This document shows, one piece after another, positions 36,331 through 45,943 of a stretch of DNA of 64,000 bases; the first letter of the stretch is position 1, and each line of letters opens with the position of its first letter. Below the pieces are notes generated by a model. The model ran no database searches and was not told where the DNA came from. It saw only the letters and a list, made by a program, of their open reading frames with translations. Both the position numbers and the translations under genes were made by a program. This stretch comes from Bacillota bacterium (lineage in GTDB: Bacteria > Bacillota > Desulfitobacteriia > Desulfitobacteriales > JAJXUE01), in NCBI GenBank assembly GCA_021783135.1, contig JAJXUE010000008.1, positions 1 to 64,000 on the forward strand, read 5' to 3'.

Positions 36331-37221
36331 ATGAAGAAACCCTTACTAGTTCTTGCACCTGTCGTGTTGATAGCCCTGTTAGGAGTCACTGCCTGTGGTA
36401 CTTCGAATGCTCCGGCTGCTGCGCCTGCTGCCAGCACACCGGCCGCTACAGCCCCTGCTGCGACAACGCCGGCTACAACTGCAAGCGCCACTCAAACTGC
36501 TAATCCGGTCGGACTAGCCATGACCATCCTGCCGGGAGGCAAGCTTGGTCCGGATGGAAAAATGCACGACATCTTTTCTCCGACAGATTTGACTGTGGTT
36601 CAAGGCCAAGCAACGACTGTAACCGTTTATAACTATGACACCGGAGCACATAGCTTCACATCGAAAGACTTAAACCTGAACGTTATGATTCCTGGCGCTA
36701 AGAAAGACGGCGCGCCTGCTGTGACCACCTTTACCATTAACGCTACTAAAGCTGGTGATTTCCACTGGCTCTGCACTGTAAAATGCGATACAGATGCAAA
36801 TGGTTGGGCCATGGCTAATGACGGCTATATGGCCGGAACAGTGCATGTCCTGGCACAACAACCGGATCATGATACTTTAGCTATGACTATTAAAGACGGC
36901 GCGAAACTCGGTCCGGATGGCAAAATGCATGATGTGTTCACTAATACTGATTTGACGGTTCGAAAAGGCGTTCCGGCACAAGTTACAGTTTATAACTATG
37001 ACACCGGAGATCACAGCTTTACGAGTAAAGATTTAGGCCTTAACGTGCATATCCTCGGTGCCAAGAAGGCAGGGGTGCCCTCGGTTACCACCTTCACCAT
37101 TAATGCTACTAAGACCGGTAGCTTCCATTGGCTGTGCACTATTAAATGTGACTCTGACGCTAATGGTTGGGCTATGGCTAATAATGGCTATATGGCCGGT
37201 ACAGTAACAGTAGTCGACTAA
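36331..37221 (+). CDS. Secreted lipoprotein with two tandem cupredoxin domains
   Basis: Lipobox VTACG; Ala/Thr/Pro linker; repeated units each with VYNYDTGxHSFTSKDL...FHWLCTxKCDxDANGWAMANxGYMAG. Confidence 0.85.
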   Translation: MKKPLLVLAPVVLIALLGVTACGTSNAPAAAPAASTPAATAPAATTPATTASATQTANPVGLAMTILPGGKLGPDGKMHDIFSPTDLTVVQGQATTVTVYNYDTGAHSFTSKDLNLNVMIPGAKKDGAPAVTTFTINATKAGDFHWLCTVKCDTDANGWAMANDGYMAGTVHVLAQQPDHDTLAMTIKDGAKLGPDGKMHDVFTNTDLTVRKGVPAQVTVYNYDTGDHSFTSKDLGLNVHILGAKKAGVPSVTTFTINATKTGSFHWLCTIKCDSDANGWAMANNGYMAGTVTVVD

Positions 37222-37443
37222 CTCAGATTAAAAACTTAACTTATGATAAATCGCCCGTAATTAGGGCGATTTATCTTTTTTAGCTGATTTTCGCGTACAA
37301 ATAAAAACTTCATCCAATATTCATGCGGTCTTAATTAAAAAAACACAAGAAATTCCTATTATTAATAGTGAATTTAAGTACAGCCCGTGTGGCTTAACCA
37401 CAATGCTTAAGAAAAATATAAGAATCAAGGAGGTAGGTCCAGC

Positions 37444-37902
37444 ATGCAGGATAAGAAACCGGCTAAGCTATCGCGCAGAAGTTTTTTAAGCCTCGGCGTT
37501 GGTACCATCGGTGCTGTAGTAGGTGTTAGTTACCTTGGCCTTGTCGGCGACTTTTTGAATCCGCCCCCGGCCGGCGCAGCACCATTGCAAGAAGTGGGTA
37601 AAGTAGCGGACTTCGCGGTGAATACGCCAACTTTAGTCAGTTATCAGGGTGATGGTATCGAACAAGGTGTTTATGTAGTTAATCTTGGCAGTGAAGGTTG
37701 GATAGCCATCGATTTTCACTGCACCCATTTGCAATGCGGGATTAACTGGGTCGATTCCGTCGGCAAATTCATGTGTCCCTGTCATGGCGGAGTTTATGAC
37801 ATTAAAGGCAATGTGCTTTCCGGTCCGCCGCCACGTCCCTTACACCGTAGAGTTATTCAAGTGCAAGGCGATTCTGTCCAGGTCGGAGGGCTATCAACAT
37901 GA
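37444..37902 (+). CDS. Rieske 2Fe-2S protein
   Basis: Tat-like RRSFLSLGVG; CTHLQC...CPCHGGVYD. Confidence 0.95.
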   Translation: MQDKKPAKLSRRSFLSLGVGTIGAVVGVSYLGLVGDFLNPPPAGAAPLQEVGKVADFAVNTPTLVSYQGDGIEQGVYVVNLGSEGWIAIDFHCTHLQCGINWVDSVGKFMCPCHGGVYDIKGNVLSGPPPRPLHRRVIQVQGDSVQVGGLST

Positions 37903-39248
37903 TGAAATGGTTGAATGAACGGCTCAATATCGACGCACTTATGGCATCCATGTTTGAACATCCGGTGCCCAAACGCAGTAATTTTCTCGACTACTTAGGT
38001 TTTGCCACGCTGTTCGTGTTTATCAGCCAAGCTGTTACCGGGATTTTGCTGGCGACAAAATATATTCCATCGGCGGACGGAGCCTGGGCCAGCGTCAAAA
38101 ATATCGACAGTACAGTTATCGGACATTGTGTACGCTCGCTGCATTCGTGGGGCGCCAATTTCATGATCGTCATCGTGGTATTGCACTTATTGAGAGTATT
38201 TTATGAAGGCGCGTATAAGAAACCGCGTGAATTGACTTGGGTAGCCGGAGCGATTCTTCTCCTTGGCACCATCGGACTTTCCTTTACCGGGTATCTTCTC
38301 CCTTGGGATCAAACCGGTTATTGGGCGACCGTTGTGGGAACTGCCTTGACTTCATACATGCCGGGCATAGGCGTATATATTCAAGATATGATGCGTGATG
38401 GCTCCGTAGTTACCGGCGCAACCTTGACCCGTTTTTACTCCGTCCACATGTTGATTCTCCCAGCCATTATTTTACTCGCTTTTGGCCTGCACTTTTTCTT
38501 TGTCTTGCGGCAAGGCATGTCAGCTACCGATGAACTTACCGAAGCTAAACACCGCGGTGAAGACATCGAGAAGCAATCGCTGCCGTTTTGGCCTAATGTA
38601 GCGTGGCGCATGATTCTGACTGTAGCCGTAGTGGCCATAGCGCTTTGGGTGCTGGCGGGAGTTTTCCCGAAGGGCTTGGGCGATGCCGCAGATCCTTTAA
38701 ATAAGGCACACTTTATTCCTCAGCCAGCCTGGTATTTCTTTGGCGTTTACCAAATGCTAAAATACTTCCATGGCAGTATGGACATCGTGGGTATGGTAGT
38801 GCTGCCGCTAGTTTTTGTAGTAGTGATCCTGGCCTTACCTTGGCTAGACCGCAATCCTAGTCGCCTGAAGCGCAAACGGCCGGTGGCCTTGAGCGTAGCA
38901 GCCCTAATCGTGTTAGGCTTGGTTTTCTTGACTTACCAAGGTATGGAATCAGTACCAAAACCATTGCCATCTGGGATAGTTGCTCACCCCAGTTTTGCTG
39001 CTAATATTGAACCAATTTTCCAAAGCAAATGCATTAGTTGCCATGGACCGGGCAGCGTGTATGTACTCGATAATTATAAAGATGTGACCTCTAAGAATAT
39101 CGTGCCCGGTAAGCCGGACTCTTCCAAGTTAATCCTTAAGCTTGAAGGCAAGATTCAACCGCAGATGCCGTTAGGGCAAACGCCGCTTAAGAATGATCAA
39201 ATTCAAACCATCCGCAACTGGATTATCGATGGAGCCAAGAATAACTAA
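37899..39248 (+). CDS. Cytochrome b fused to C-terminal c-type cytochrome
   Basis: Cytochrome b core (FTGYLLPWDQTGYWA), PAWYFFGVYQMLKYF, C-terminal CISCHG heme-binding motif. Confidence 0.93.
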   Translation: MMKWLNERLNIDALMASMFEHPVPKRSNFLDYLGFATLFVFISQAVTGILLATKYIPSADGAWASVKNIDSTVIGHCVRSLHSWGANFMIVIVVLHLLRVFYEGAYKKPRELTWVAGAILLLGTIGLSFTGYLLPWDQTGYWATVVGTALTSYMPGIGVYIQDMMRDGSVVTGATLTRFYSVHMLILPAIILLAFGLHFFFVLRQGMSATDELTEAKHRGEDIEKQSLPFWPNVAWRMILTVAVVAIALWVLAGVFPKGLGDAADPLNKAHFIPQPAWYFFGVYQMLKYFHGSMDIVGMVVLPLVFVVVILALPWLDRNPSRLKRKRPVALSVAALIVLGLVFLTYQGMESVPKPLPSGIVAHPSFAANIEPIFQSKCISCHGPGSVYVLDNYKDVTSKNIVPGKPDSSKLILKLEGKIQPQMPLGQTPLKNDQIQTIRNWIIDGAKNN

Positions 39249-39405
39249 TTGGGCTAAAAATTAGGCTAAAAAAATAATACAGTAAAAATTAAAACCGGAA
39301 ATCCTCCGGTTTTAATTTTGTTTGGGCAACAACGACGAAGGACTTTCCTTGAATTTTGTCGAAAGAACCGATATACACTGGCATATGTACAAGGAGTGGA
39401 ATGAC

Positions 39406-41499
39406 TTGAAGCTTAGTATTTGCATGATGGTTAAAGACGAGGAAACTAATTTGCCAAGGTGTTTGGCGAGCCTGCACTCTTTGTTGACTGCAGTACAAGC
39501 GGAACTGATTATCGTAGATACCGGCTCGAGCGATAGTACTGTGGGGATTGCCCAAAGCTATACAGATAAAGTTTATTTTCATCCTTGGGAAAATGATTTC
39601 TCGGGCATGCGTAATATCACGATTTCTTATGCTACAGGTGAGTGGATTTTAATCATTGACGCCGATGAAGAGCTTGAAGACGCAACCGACATAATTAAAA
39701 TGCTGAACTCAACGCCTGACGCATCATTCGGGGCAGCTTCGGTAATGGTTACGAATGTTGTCGCAGAGAATGCCGCGACGCGAGATGTTTTTGTGGGCTC
39801 ACCGCGGCTGTTTAAAAACGATGGATATTTTCACTATGCAGGCACAGTACATAACCAACCGCTGTTTAATGGCAATGTGCAGGAATTACATAGCAAGTTG
39901 CGCCATTACGGTTACGTGTCTTCAGATAAAGCTCTAATGGACCGCAAATTTCGCAGAACCGCGGAGTTACTTAAGTTAGAGTTAGAAAAAAATCCGGAAA
40001 GTTTGTACTACAGATACCAATTGGCAGTTTCCTATAACATGCATCATGATAAGGCAGAAGCTTTCACGGAAATTCTCAAAGCATATGAGATGCTGCAGGC
40101 AAGAGACTGTAATCAACGGCAATATTTGTACATTTATCACGAGATGGTAATCGCGTATCTGGATCGCAAAAATTATCGTGAAGCAGAAACAGTATGCCTA
40201 GAGGCTTTACAGCTAGAACCAAGGCATATTGACTTATACTTCTTTTTAGGCAAAATCTATCTTGGTCTGGATAAGCTGGACGACGCACGCAAGTATTACC
40301 TGAAATTTATCAAAATGTTAGATACTTTTGCGCAATCATCGATTACAAGCGATCTTTCACTTAAATTTGCCACACCTAACCGTAATGAAGAGGCGTATTT
40401 AGACATCTTCAATATTTATATGACCCAAAAAAAGTACGTTTCGGCCCAAAGATATCTGGCCAAGGTCACCCAAAAAGAGTATACCAAGCTTGTCTTCCAG
40501 GCTTATGTGAAGTTATATTTTGCGATGCAAAAGTTGGAAAAGCTCAAGCAATACTATGAACAAACAGTGTTGCAAGAGGAAGATGAGAGTTTGATCGACG
40601 CTTTTTTGCTGGCCTTAGAAGGCTATCGGCAGAGTGCAAGCGCACCGGAGTCAGCGCAATTTGCACAGATATTTGCTAAGGGGACTACAGATTATGCCAG
40701 GTTAAATCAAGTCCGATTGTTGTTAGCGGCTGACGACTCTAAAGCACTTGAGCATGCGGAACAATTGGCAGCAAAAGTTGATTTAAATAAATTGATATAT
40801 ACTGATTTAATCTATTGTTTTTTACATTTTAATAGCCCGCTTGGGGCTATCTTGTCCCGCATTGCGGAAAAAAATATCAATGCCTACTTAGATAATTTAC
40901 TCAAGCTATATCCTGAGGCCCACCAGCTCCTCGTTGATAACATCAATGTCGGAGCTGAAGCGCAGGATTTTGCAACTATTCGCACCAATAAAATTGTGGG
41001 TAGGTTCTTGCTGTTGCGGGAAACGCTGGAGCAAGATTTTTACGCAACAATTCTCCACACCTATATCGACAGCGGCATCCAATACTTGCAAGCGATCTAC
41101 AGCGAAAAAGTAATCATGGAAGAATTAATTTATGATGTTGGCACTGCTGCCGAGGCCGCGCTAATCATGGTTTTACTTGCCCAAACGAAGGGGGCCAGTG
41201 ATGACGCAATGTTTATCAAATATTTGCGCCGTGCAATTCATCTCGATGCACCCTTAGTTAAAGGCTATAAAATTTTACTCGATGCCAAACAACAGCGATT
41301 TAACGAGGTTGCTGCGGCGCAGAACGAATTTGCCCTATATCAAGTCCAAGTCAAACAAGTTATTGCGGACTTGATTGATGCCAGCCGGTTTGATGAAGCC
41401 AGCAATATTATTGCCGAGTACCAGACTATGGTTCAAGACGATCCGGAAATTGTCCAATTGCTGGGTAGAATTGAGACAGCGGGAAATGCCCAGCATTAA
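39406..41499 (+). CDS. Glycosyltransferase family 2 with TPR repeats
   Basis: LSICMMVKDEETNLPRCLASL, IVDTGSSDST, IDADEE, followed by TPR-like helices; TTG start near 39406. Confidence 0.88.
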   Translation: MKLSICMMVKDEETNLPRCLASLHSLLTAVQAELIIVDTGSSDSTVGIAQSYTDKVYFHPWENDFSGMRNITISYATGEWILIIDADEELEDATDIIKMLNSTPDASFGAASVMVTNVVAENAATRDVFVGSPRLFKNDGYFHYAGTVHNQPLFNGNVQELHSKLRHYGYVSSDKALMDRKFRRTAELLKLELEKNPESLYYRYQLAVSYNMHHDKAEAFTEILKAYEMLQARDCNQRQYLYIYHEMVIAYLDRKNYREAETVCLEALQLEPRHIDLYFFLGKIYLGLDKLDDARKYYLKFIKMLDTFAQSSITSDLSLKFATPNRNEEAYLDIFNIYMTQKKYVSAQRYLAKVTQKEYTKLVFQAYVKLYFAMQKLEKLKQYYEQTVLQEEDESLIDAFLLALEGYRQSASAPESAQFAQIFAKGTTDYARLNQVRLLLAADDSKALEHAEQLAAKVDLNKLIYTDLIYCFLHFNSPLGAILSRIAEKNINAYLDNLLKLYPEAHQLLVDNINVGAEAQDFATIRTNKIVGRFLLLRETLEQDFYATILHTYIDSGIQYLQAIYSEKVIMEELIYDVGTAAEAALIMVLLAQTKGASDDAMFIKYLRRAIHLDAPLVKGYKILLDAKQQRFNEVAAAQNEFALYQVQVKQVIADLIDASRFDEASNIIAEYQTMVQDDPEIVQLLGRIETAGNAQH

Positions 41500-41612
41500 A
41501 CCATGCTTGAGTACATTAGCAAATTTGCCGGATAAATATGGCAGGATTTCCGGGCGACACAGCGAAATCAAACATATACTATCGGCTAAGTATGTCCGTG
41601 GAGGTAAATATA

Positions 41613-42077
41613 ATGGTGAAAGTTCTCGCAGGGGACGATTTGATTACCAGGCGTTTGAGGGCGAAAGTCCGCTTGGATTATAAGAGTGAAACCAAACCGA
41701 ACAAGTTCTTGTTTGGCGGCAAAAATGTCGAGGATGCAGCAGAAGAAGTAAGAGAACAAAAAGTTTCCTTGCTGCGCAACGTGCCTATCCAAGGAATTGG
41801 CATTGAGGATATTGACATGTCTGTGGAGATATACGTAGTAAAGGATGACATGTCCGGGCATACCGTCGCCTATGCCCCTGTTTTAATCACCGTTAGTGCG
41901 GACTCGATTGAAGACCTCAGCCGCTTCATTATCGCCGACGAATTTCGTAAAATTGAGATTTTGGAACCGGAACAGATTTTTTATGACCGACAGGACCTTG
42001 AAAGGTTTTTGTTTAAAATCAGTCAAGAGATGAGGCAGTATATTGGGCAAATTGAGCGACGTTACACCCAAAAATAG
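41613..42077 (+). CDS. Hypothetical protein
   Basis: ATG at 41613 with RBS ggaggtaa. Confidence 0.65.
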   Translation: MVKVLAGDDLITRRLRAKVRLDYKSETKPNKFLFGGKNVEDAAEEVREQKVSLLRNVPIQGIGIEDIDMSVEIYVVKDDMSGHTVAYAPVLITVSADSIEDLSRFIIADEFRKIEILEPEQIFYDRQDLERFLFKISQEMRQYIGQIERRYTQK

Positions 42078-42108
42078 CTTTACAATGCCCGCTTTAGCTT
42101 AAGTGAAC

Positions 42109-42141
42109 TCAAACTGTAGCAGTAGCAAGCTACAGTTTTTT
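42109..42141 (+). terminator. Intrinsic terminator
   Basis: AACTGTAGC-AGTAGCAA-GCTACAGTT followed by TTTTT. Confidence 0.8.
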
Positions 42142-42198
42142 CATGTCGTTTTTGCTCTAACTATTGAAATCTTCGCAAAATTGCTTTAATATAAAAAG

Positions 42199-42209
42199 TG
42201 GTCAGACCA
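42199..42209. promoter_or_regulatory. FadR/LldR-type operator upstream of glcDF
   Basis: Perfect palindrome TGGTCAGACCA (TGGTnnnACCA), with a FadR-type GntR regulator encoded downstream. Confidence 0.6.
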
Positions 42210-42279
42210 TAATACGTATGATAATATACCGGTCGACTAATACTTTTTATATAGGTAGTAGAGCAGGAGGGATTGTCCA

Positions 42280-43668
42280 ATGTTGCCGACGCAGTTAATT
42301 GCGGAATTAAAATCAACGTTAGGTGCCGCAAACGTACTCACCGACAAAGAAGATATGATTACCTATTCCTTTGATGCGACAGCAGGTATGCCTAGTAAAA
42401 ACCCCGATTTGGTGGTTTGTCCGAATTCGACCGAGGATGTAGTGGCCATTGTTAAATTGGCCAACAAGTACAATATTCCGATTTACCCGCGGGGGTCAGG
42501 TACCAATTTAAGTGGGGGGACCATCCCCATTGAAGGCGGAATAGTGCTCTCAATGTTAAATATGAATCAGATTTTGGAAGTCGACCAGGATAATTTGGTT
42601 GCGGTGGTCCAACCGGGCGTTGTCATTCAAAGCTTGAATAATGAAGTTCTCAAATATGGTCTAATCTACCCGCCGGACCCGGGTACTGTAACCACGGCAA
42701 CCATGGGTGGATCTACTATGGAATGTTCCGGTGGTTTGCGGGGGCTGAAATACGGTGTCACTAAGCACTATATCATGGGCATGCAGTTGGTCTTAGCCAG
42801 TGGCGAAGTGATCAAATGGGGCGGCAAAACAGTCAAAAATGTCAGCGGATATGACCTTACAGCGTTGTTTACTGGCTCAGAGGGTACGTTAGGCATTGTG
42901 ACCGAAATTTTGGTTAAGCTCATTCCGACGCCGGAGGCAAGGCAGTCTTTCTTGGCCGTGTTTGATGATGTGGATAAGGCAGGTCGCTGTATTTCAGCCA
43001 TTATCCGCAATAAGATTATCCCAGCAACCTTGGAAATTATGGATAATATGACGATTCGTACCGTGGAAGAGTATGCGAAAATTGGGCTTCCGACGGATGC
43101 GGAAGCTGTGTTGTTAATTGAGGTCGATGGCTACCGGGAAAGTGTTGCGCGCGAAGCGGAACAAGTATTGAAGGTCTGTCGGGAGGAAGGGGCGAGCGAC
43201 GTTCAGGCGGCTAAAGATGATGCCGCAAGGGACAAGTTGTGGGCGGCCCGTCGCGCGGCATTGCCCGCCCTGGCCCGAGTCAGCCCTACTACCGTCTTGG
43301 AAGATGCCACAGTACCCCGCAGTCGAATTCCCGAAATGCTCAAAGCAATTCGTCAGATCGCGTTAAAATATGACTTGAAAATCGGTACGTTTGGCCATGC
43401 CGGTGATGGGAATTTGCACCCTACGATTCTTACGGATAAGCACAATGCCGCTGAGATGCATCGGGTGGAACAAGCTGTCAATGAAATTTTTACTGTTGCC
43501 ATAAGTCTTGGAGGTACGCTGTCAGGGGAACACGGCATTGGCATGGCTAAAGCAGGTTTCTTGAATATGGAGTTTGGACCGGCAGGGGTAGATGTATTAC
43601 GGCGCCTTAAAGAGGCGCTGGACCCTGACTATCGCTTGAACCCCGGCAAGATTGTAAGGAGGGACTAG
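42280..43668 (+). CDS. glcD: FAD-linked glycolate/lactate oxidase subunit GlcD
   Basis: PRGSGTNLSGG, GHAGDGNLHPTIL, SGEHGIGMAKAGFL. Confidence 0.93.
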   Translation: MLPTQLIAELKSTLGAANVLTDKEDMITYSFDATAGMPSKNPDLVVCPNSTEDVVAIVKLANKYNIPIYPRGSGTNLSGGTIPIEGGIVLSMLNMNQILEVDQDNLVAVVQPGVVIQSLNNEVLKYGLIYPPDPGTVTTATMGGSTMECSGGLRGLKYGVTKHYIMGMQLVLASGEVIKWGGKTVKNVSGYDLTALFTGSEGTLGIVTEILVKLIPTPEARQSFLAVFDDVDKAGRCISAIIRNKIIPATLEIMDNMTIRTVEEYAKIGLPTDAEAVLLIEVDGYRESVAREAEQVLKVCREEGASDVQAAKDDAARDKLWAARRAALPALARVSPTTVLEDATVPRSRIPEMLKAIRQIALKYDLKIGTFGHAGDGNLHPTILTDKHNAAEMHRVEQAVNEIFTVAISLGGTLSGEHGIGMAKAGFLNMEFGPAGVDVLRRLKEALDPDYRLNPGKIVRRD

Positions 43669-43670
43669 CT

Positions 43671-44972
43671 ATGTCAGAATTCCAATCTTTGCAGGAAGTT
43701 CAACACGAAGTAAATAAATGCATGAAATGCGGCAATTGCCAAGCGGTTTGTCCTGTTTATCAGGAAACTCGGCAAGAGGTTGGGGAGGCGCGCGGTAAGA
43801 TTAAGCTGGTGGAGGCTTTACTTGAAGGTCAAATTGCTGTCACAGAAGGGCTTGCCGACCGGTTTTTGCTCTGCACAACCTGTGGGGCCTGTACCCAGAT
43901 TTGCCCGTGCGGCGTAAGGTTTGACAAGATTATTATGGGAGCGCGGGCCGAGGCCGTGCGCCATAAAGGCTTAGGTTCCATCAAAAAGTATGCCTTTACC
44001 GCGCTCAAACATCCAAAATTGTTTGACTTCGGGCTCAAGACAGGTGCGCGTTTTCAGTCGCTGGCCTTCAAACGAGTGAGTGACAAAGGCGGCAGAGCGC
44101 GCTTCCCAATCGGGATTGATCGTAAAAAGATTATTCCGGCTCTCGCCAAGGTTCCGCTTAAGGATCAACTGCCGGAGATTGTGCACGTTGCTAAACCAAA
44201 GTTAAAAGCGGCTTTCTTTGTAGGTTGCATGACCAATTACATCTATCCTGACATGGGGCGTGCTTTGGTGGATGTGCTGACGGCTAACAATGTTGAAGTC
44301 ATCATTCCGCACGATCAGCACTGTTGCGGCACCCCGGTCTATGCCAACGGAGAAGTTGCGACCGCGATTGCGATGGCAAAATCTAACTTAGATATCTTTG
44401 ACCGGACGGGCGCCGATGCCATAGTGCTTGATTGCGGCACTTGTACCGATTCCTGGAAGCATAATTATGTTAAACTGTTGGAGCAAGATACTTCTGGGTA
44501 TAAGGAAAAGGCCGAACGATGGGCTGCCAAAACTTACGAGATATCGGACTTTCTGGTTAATGTTATTGGCTTTACTCCAGAGAATTTAGGCCCTGTCAAG
44601 CGTAGAGTTACCTATCATGACCCCTGTCACGTAGCAAGAAGTTTAGGCATTACCAAGGAACCGCGCCTGTTGTTAAACAGCATCCCCGGACTGGAACTGG
44701 TGGAAATGAATGACCCGGGACGCTGTTGTGGGATGGCCGGCTCGTTTAGCTTAACCTTTCCTGATTTATCAGACAAAATTCTTGCCCATAAGGTCAAAAA
44801 TATTGCTGCTACTAATGTGGACGCAGTTGCAACCAGCTGTCCGGCCTGCCGCATGCAACTAGCCGGCGGCGTAGAAAATGCTTCGCTGCAGCATGATGTT
44901 GTGCATGTCGTGCAACTTCTCGCTGCAGCCTATCGAGCCAAAGTGCAACCAAAGGATCAGGCCGCGAAGTAA
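43671..44972 (+). CDS. glcF: Glycolate oxidase Fe-S subunit GlcF
   Basis: Two CxxCxxCxxxCP clusters; two CCG motifs. Confidence 0.93.
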   Translation: MSEFQSLQEVQHEVNKCMKCGNCQAVCPVYQETRQEVGEARGKIKLVEALLEGQIAVTEGLADRFLLCTTCGACTQICPCGVRFDKIIMGARAEAVRHKGLGSIKKYAFTALKHPKLFDFGLKTGARFQSLAFKRVSDKGGRARFPIGIDRKKIIPALAKVPLKDQLPEIVHVAKPKLKAAFFVGCMTNYIYPDMGRALVDVLTANNVEVIIPHDQHCCGTPVYANGEVATAIAMAKSNLDIFDRTGADAIVLDCGTCTDSWKHNYVKLLEQDTSGYKEKAERWAAKTYEISDFLVNVIGFTPENLGPVKRRVTYHDPCHVARSLGITKEPRLLLNSIPGLELVEMNDPGRCCGMAGSFSLTFPDLSDKILAHKVKNIAATNVDAVATSCPACRMQLAGGVENASLQHDVVHVVQLLAAAYRAKVQPKDQAAK

Positions 44973-45188
44973 TCTTAGCTAACTACATGCAGTAAGGTGA
45001 AAAGCATCAAAAGAGTTGTGTCCAGCCTAAGGAGCATTGGCCACGCTTGTTTGATGCTTTGCTGCATTGCTAGCATAATTCGGACGATTAGGTTCTGAGT
45101 TTGACATTGTTTCTGTAATAAGATAAAATTTTTCTGTTACATGATAATCTTGCTGCGCAAAAGATCTAAGGCCTGAGGTGTAAATAGT

Positions 45189-45890
45189 TTGGAATTTGAA
45201 CCGATTAAAACTAAAAAAATATACGAACAGATTGTAGAACAGATTCGCGAGTTAATTCAAGGCGGTGACCTCGAACCAGGGGACAAGCTCTTGTCCGAAC
45301 GCGAATTGTCCGAAAAATTGCGGGTTAGCCGCGCCTCAGTTCGCGAAGCGCTCAGTGCGCTCGAGATAATGGGGTTAATTGATGTTAGACCGGGTGGTGG
45401 CACGTTTATTCGGCACACTTCTGTGGATTCTATCATCGGCCCAATGGCTTTGATTCTGTCCATGGAAAAAGACACTGTGCTGGAACTGTTAGAGGTGCGT
45501 AAGGTGCTTGAAGTCGAAGCCGCAGGGTTGGCTGCACAACGGGCTAATCCGAATGAATTGGCTGAGATGTGGGATGCGCTGGAAGAGATGAGGTTGGATC
45601 TGGCCCAAGGTCGCTTGGGCGAGGAAGCAGATCATCAATTTCATTTTGCAGTAGCGAATGCTACGCATAACTCCATCCTGATGCGCCTAATGAATACTAT
45701 TTCTGACACTATGCGTAAGACGCTGCGCTCTAGTCGGCAGAGCTTATATTTACGCAAGGGTACGCCGGAACGGCTCTATGCTGAGCATGAGAAGGTATAT
45801 CAAGCTATCTTCCGGCATGATGTCGCGGTGGCACGTGAGGAAATGTACCGGCATTTGGTCGGTGTGGAAGAGCGTATTGTTCATGAATAG
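45189..45890 (+). CDS. FadR-family GntR transcriptional regulator
   Basis: GDLEPGDKLLSERELSEKLRVSRASVREALSALEIMGLIDVRPGGGTFI. Confidence 0.93.
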   Translation: MEFEPIKTKKIYEQIVEQIRELIQGGDLEPGDKLLSERELSEKLRVSRASVREALSALEIMGLIDVRPGGGTFIRHTSVDSIIGPMALILSMEKDTVLELLEVRKVLEVEAAGLAAQRANPNELAEMWDALEEMRLDLAQGRLGEEADHQFHFAVANATHNSILMRLMNTISDTMRKTLRSSRQSLYLRKGTPERLYAEHEKVYQAIFRHDVAVAREEMYRHLVGVEERIVHE

Positions 45891-45898
45891 GTGCTAAG

Positions 45899-45925
45899 AA
45901 CCCCCGCATGGGGGTTTTCGCTTTT
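45899..45925 (+). terminator. Intrinsic terminator
   Basis: AACCCCC-GCAT-GGGGGTTTTCGCTTTT. Confidence 0.75.
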
Positions 45926-45943
45926 CAAACTGAGGTGTATGGC

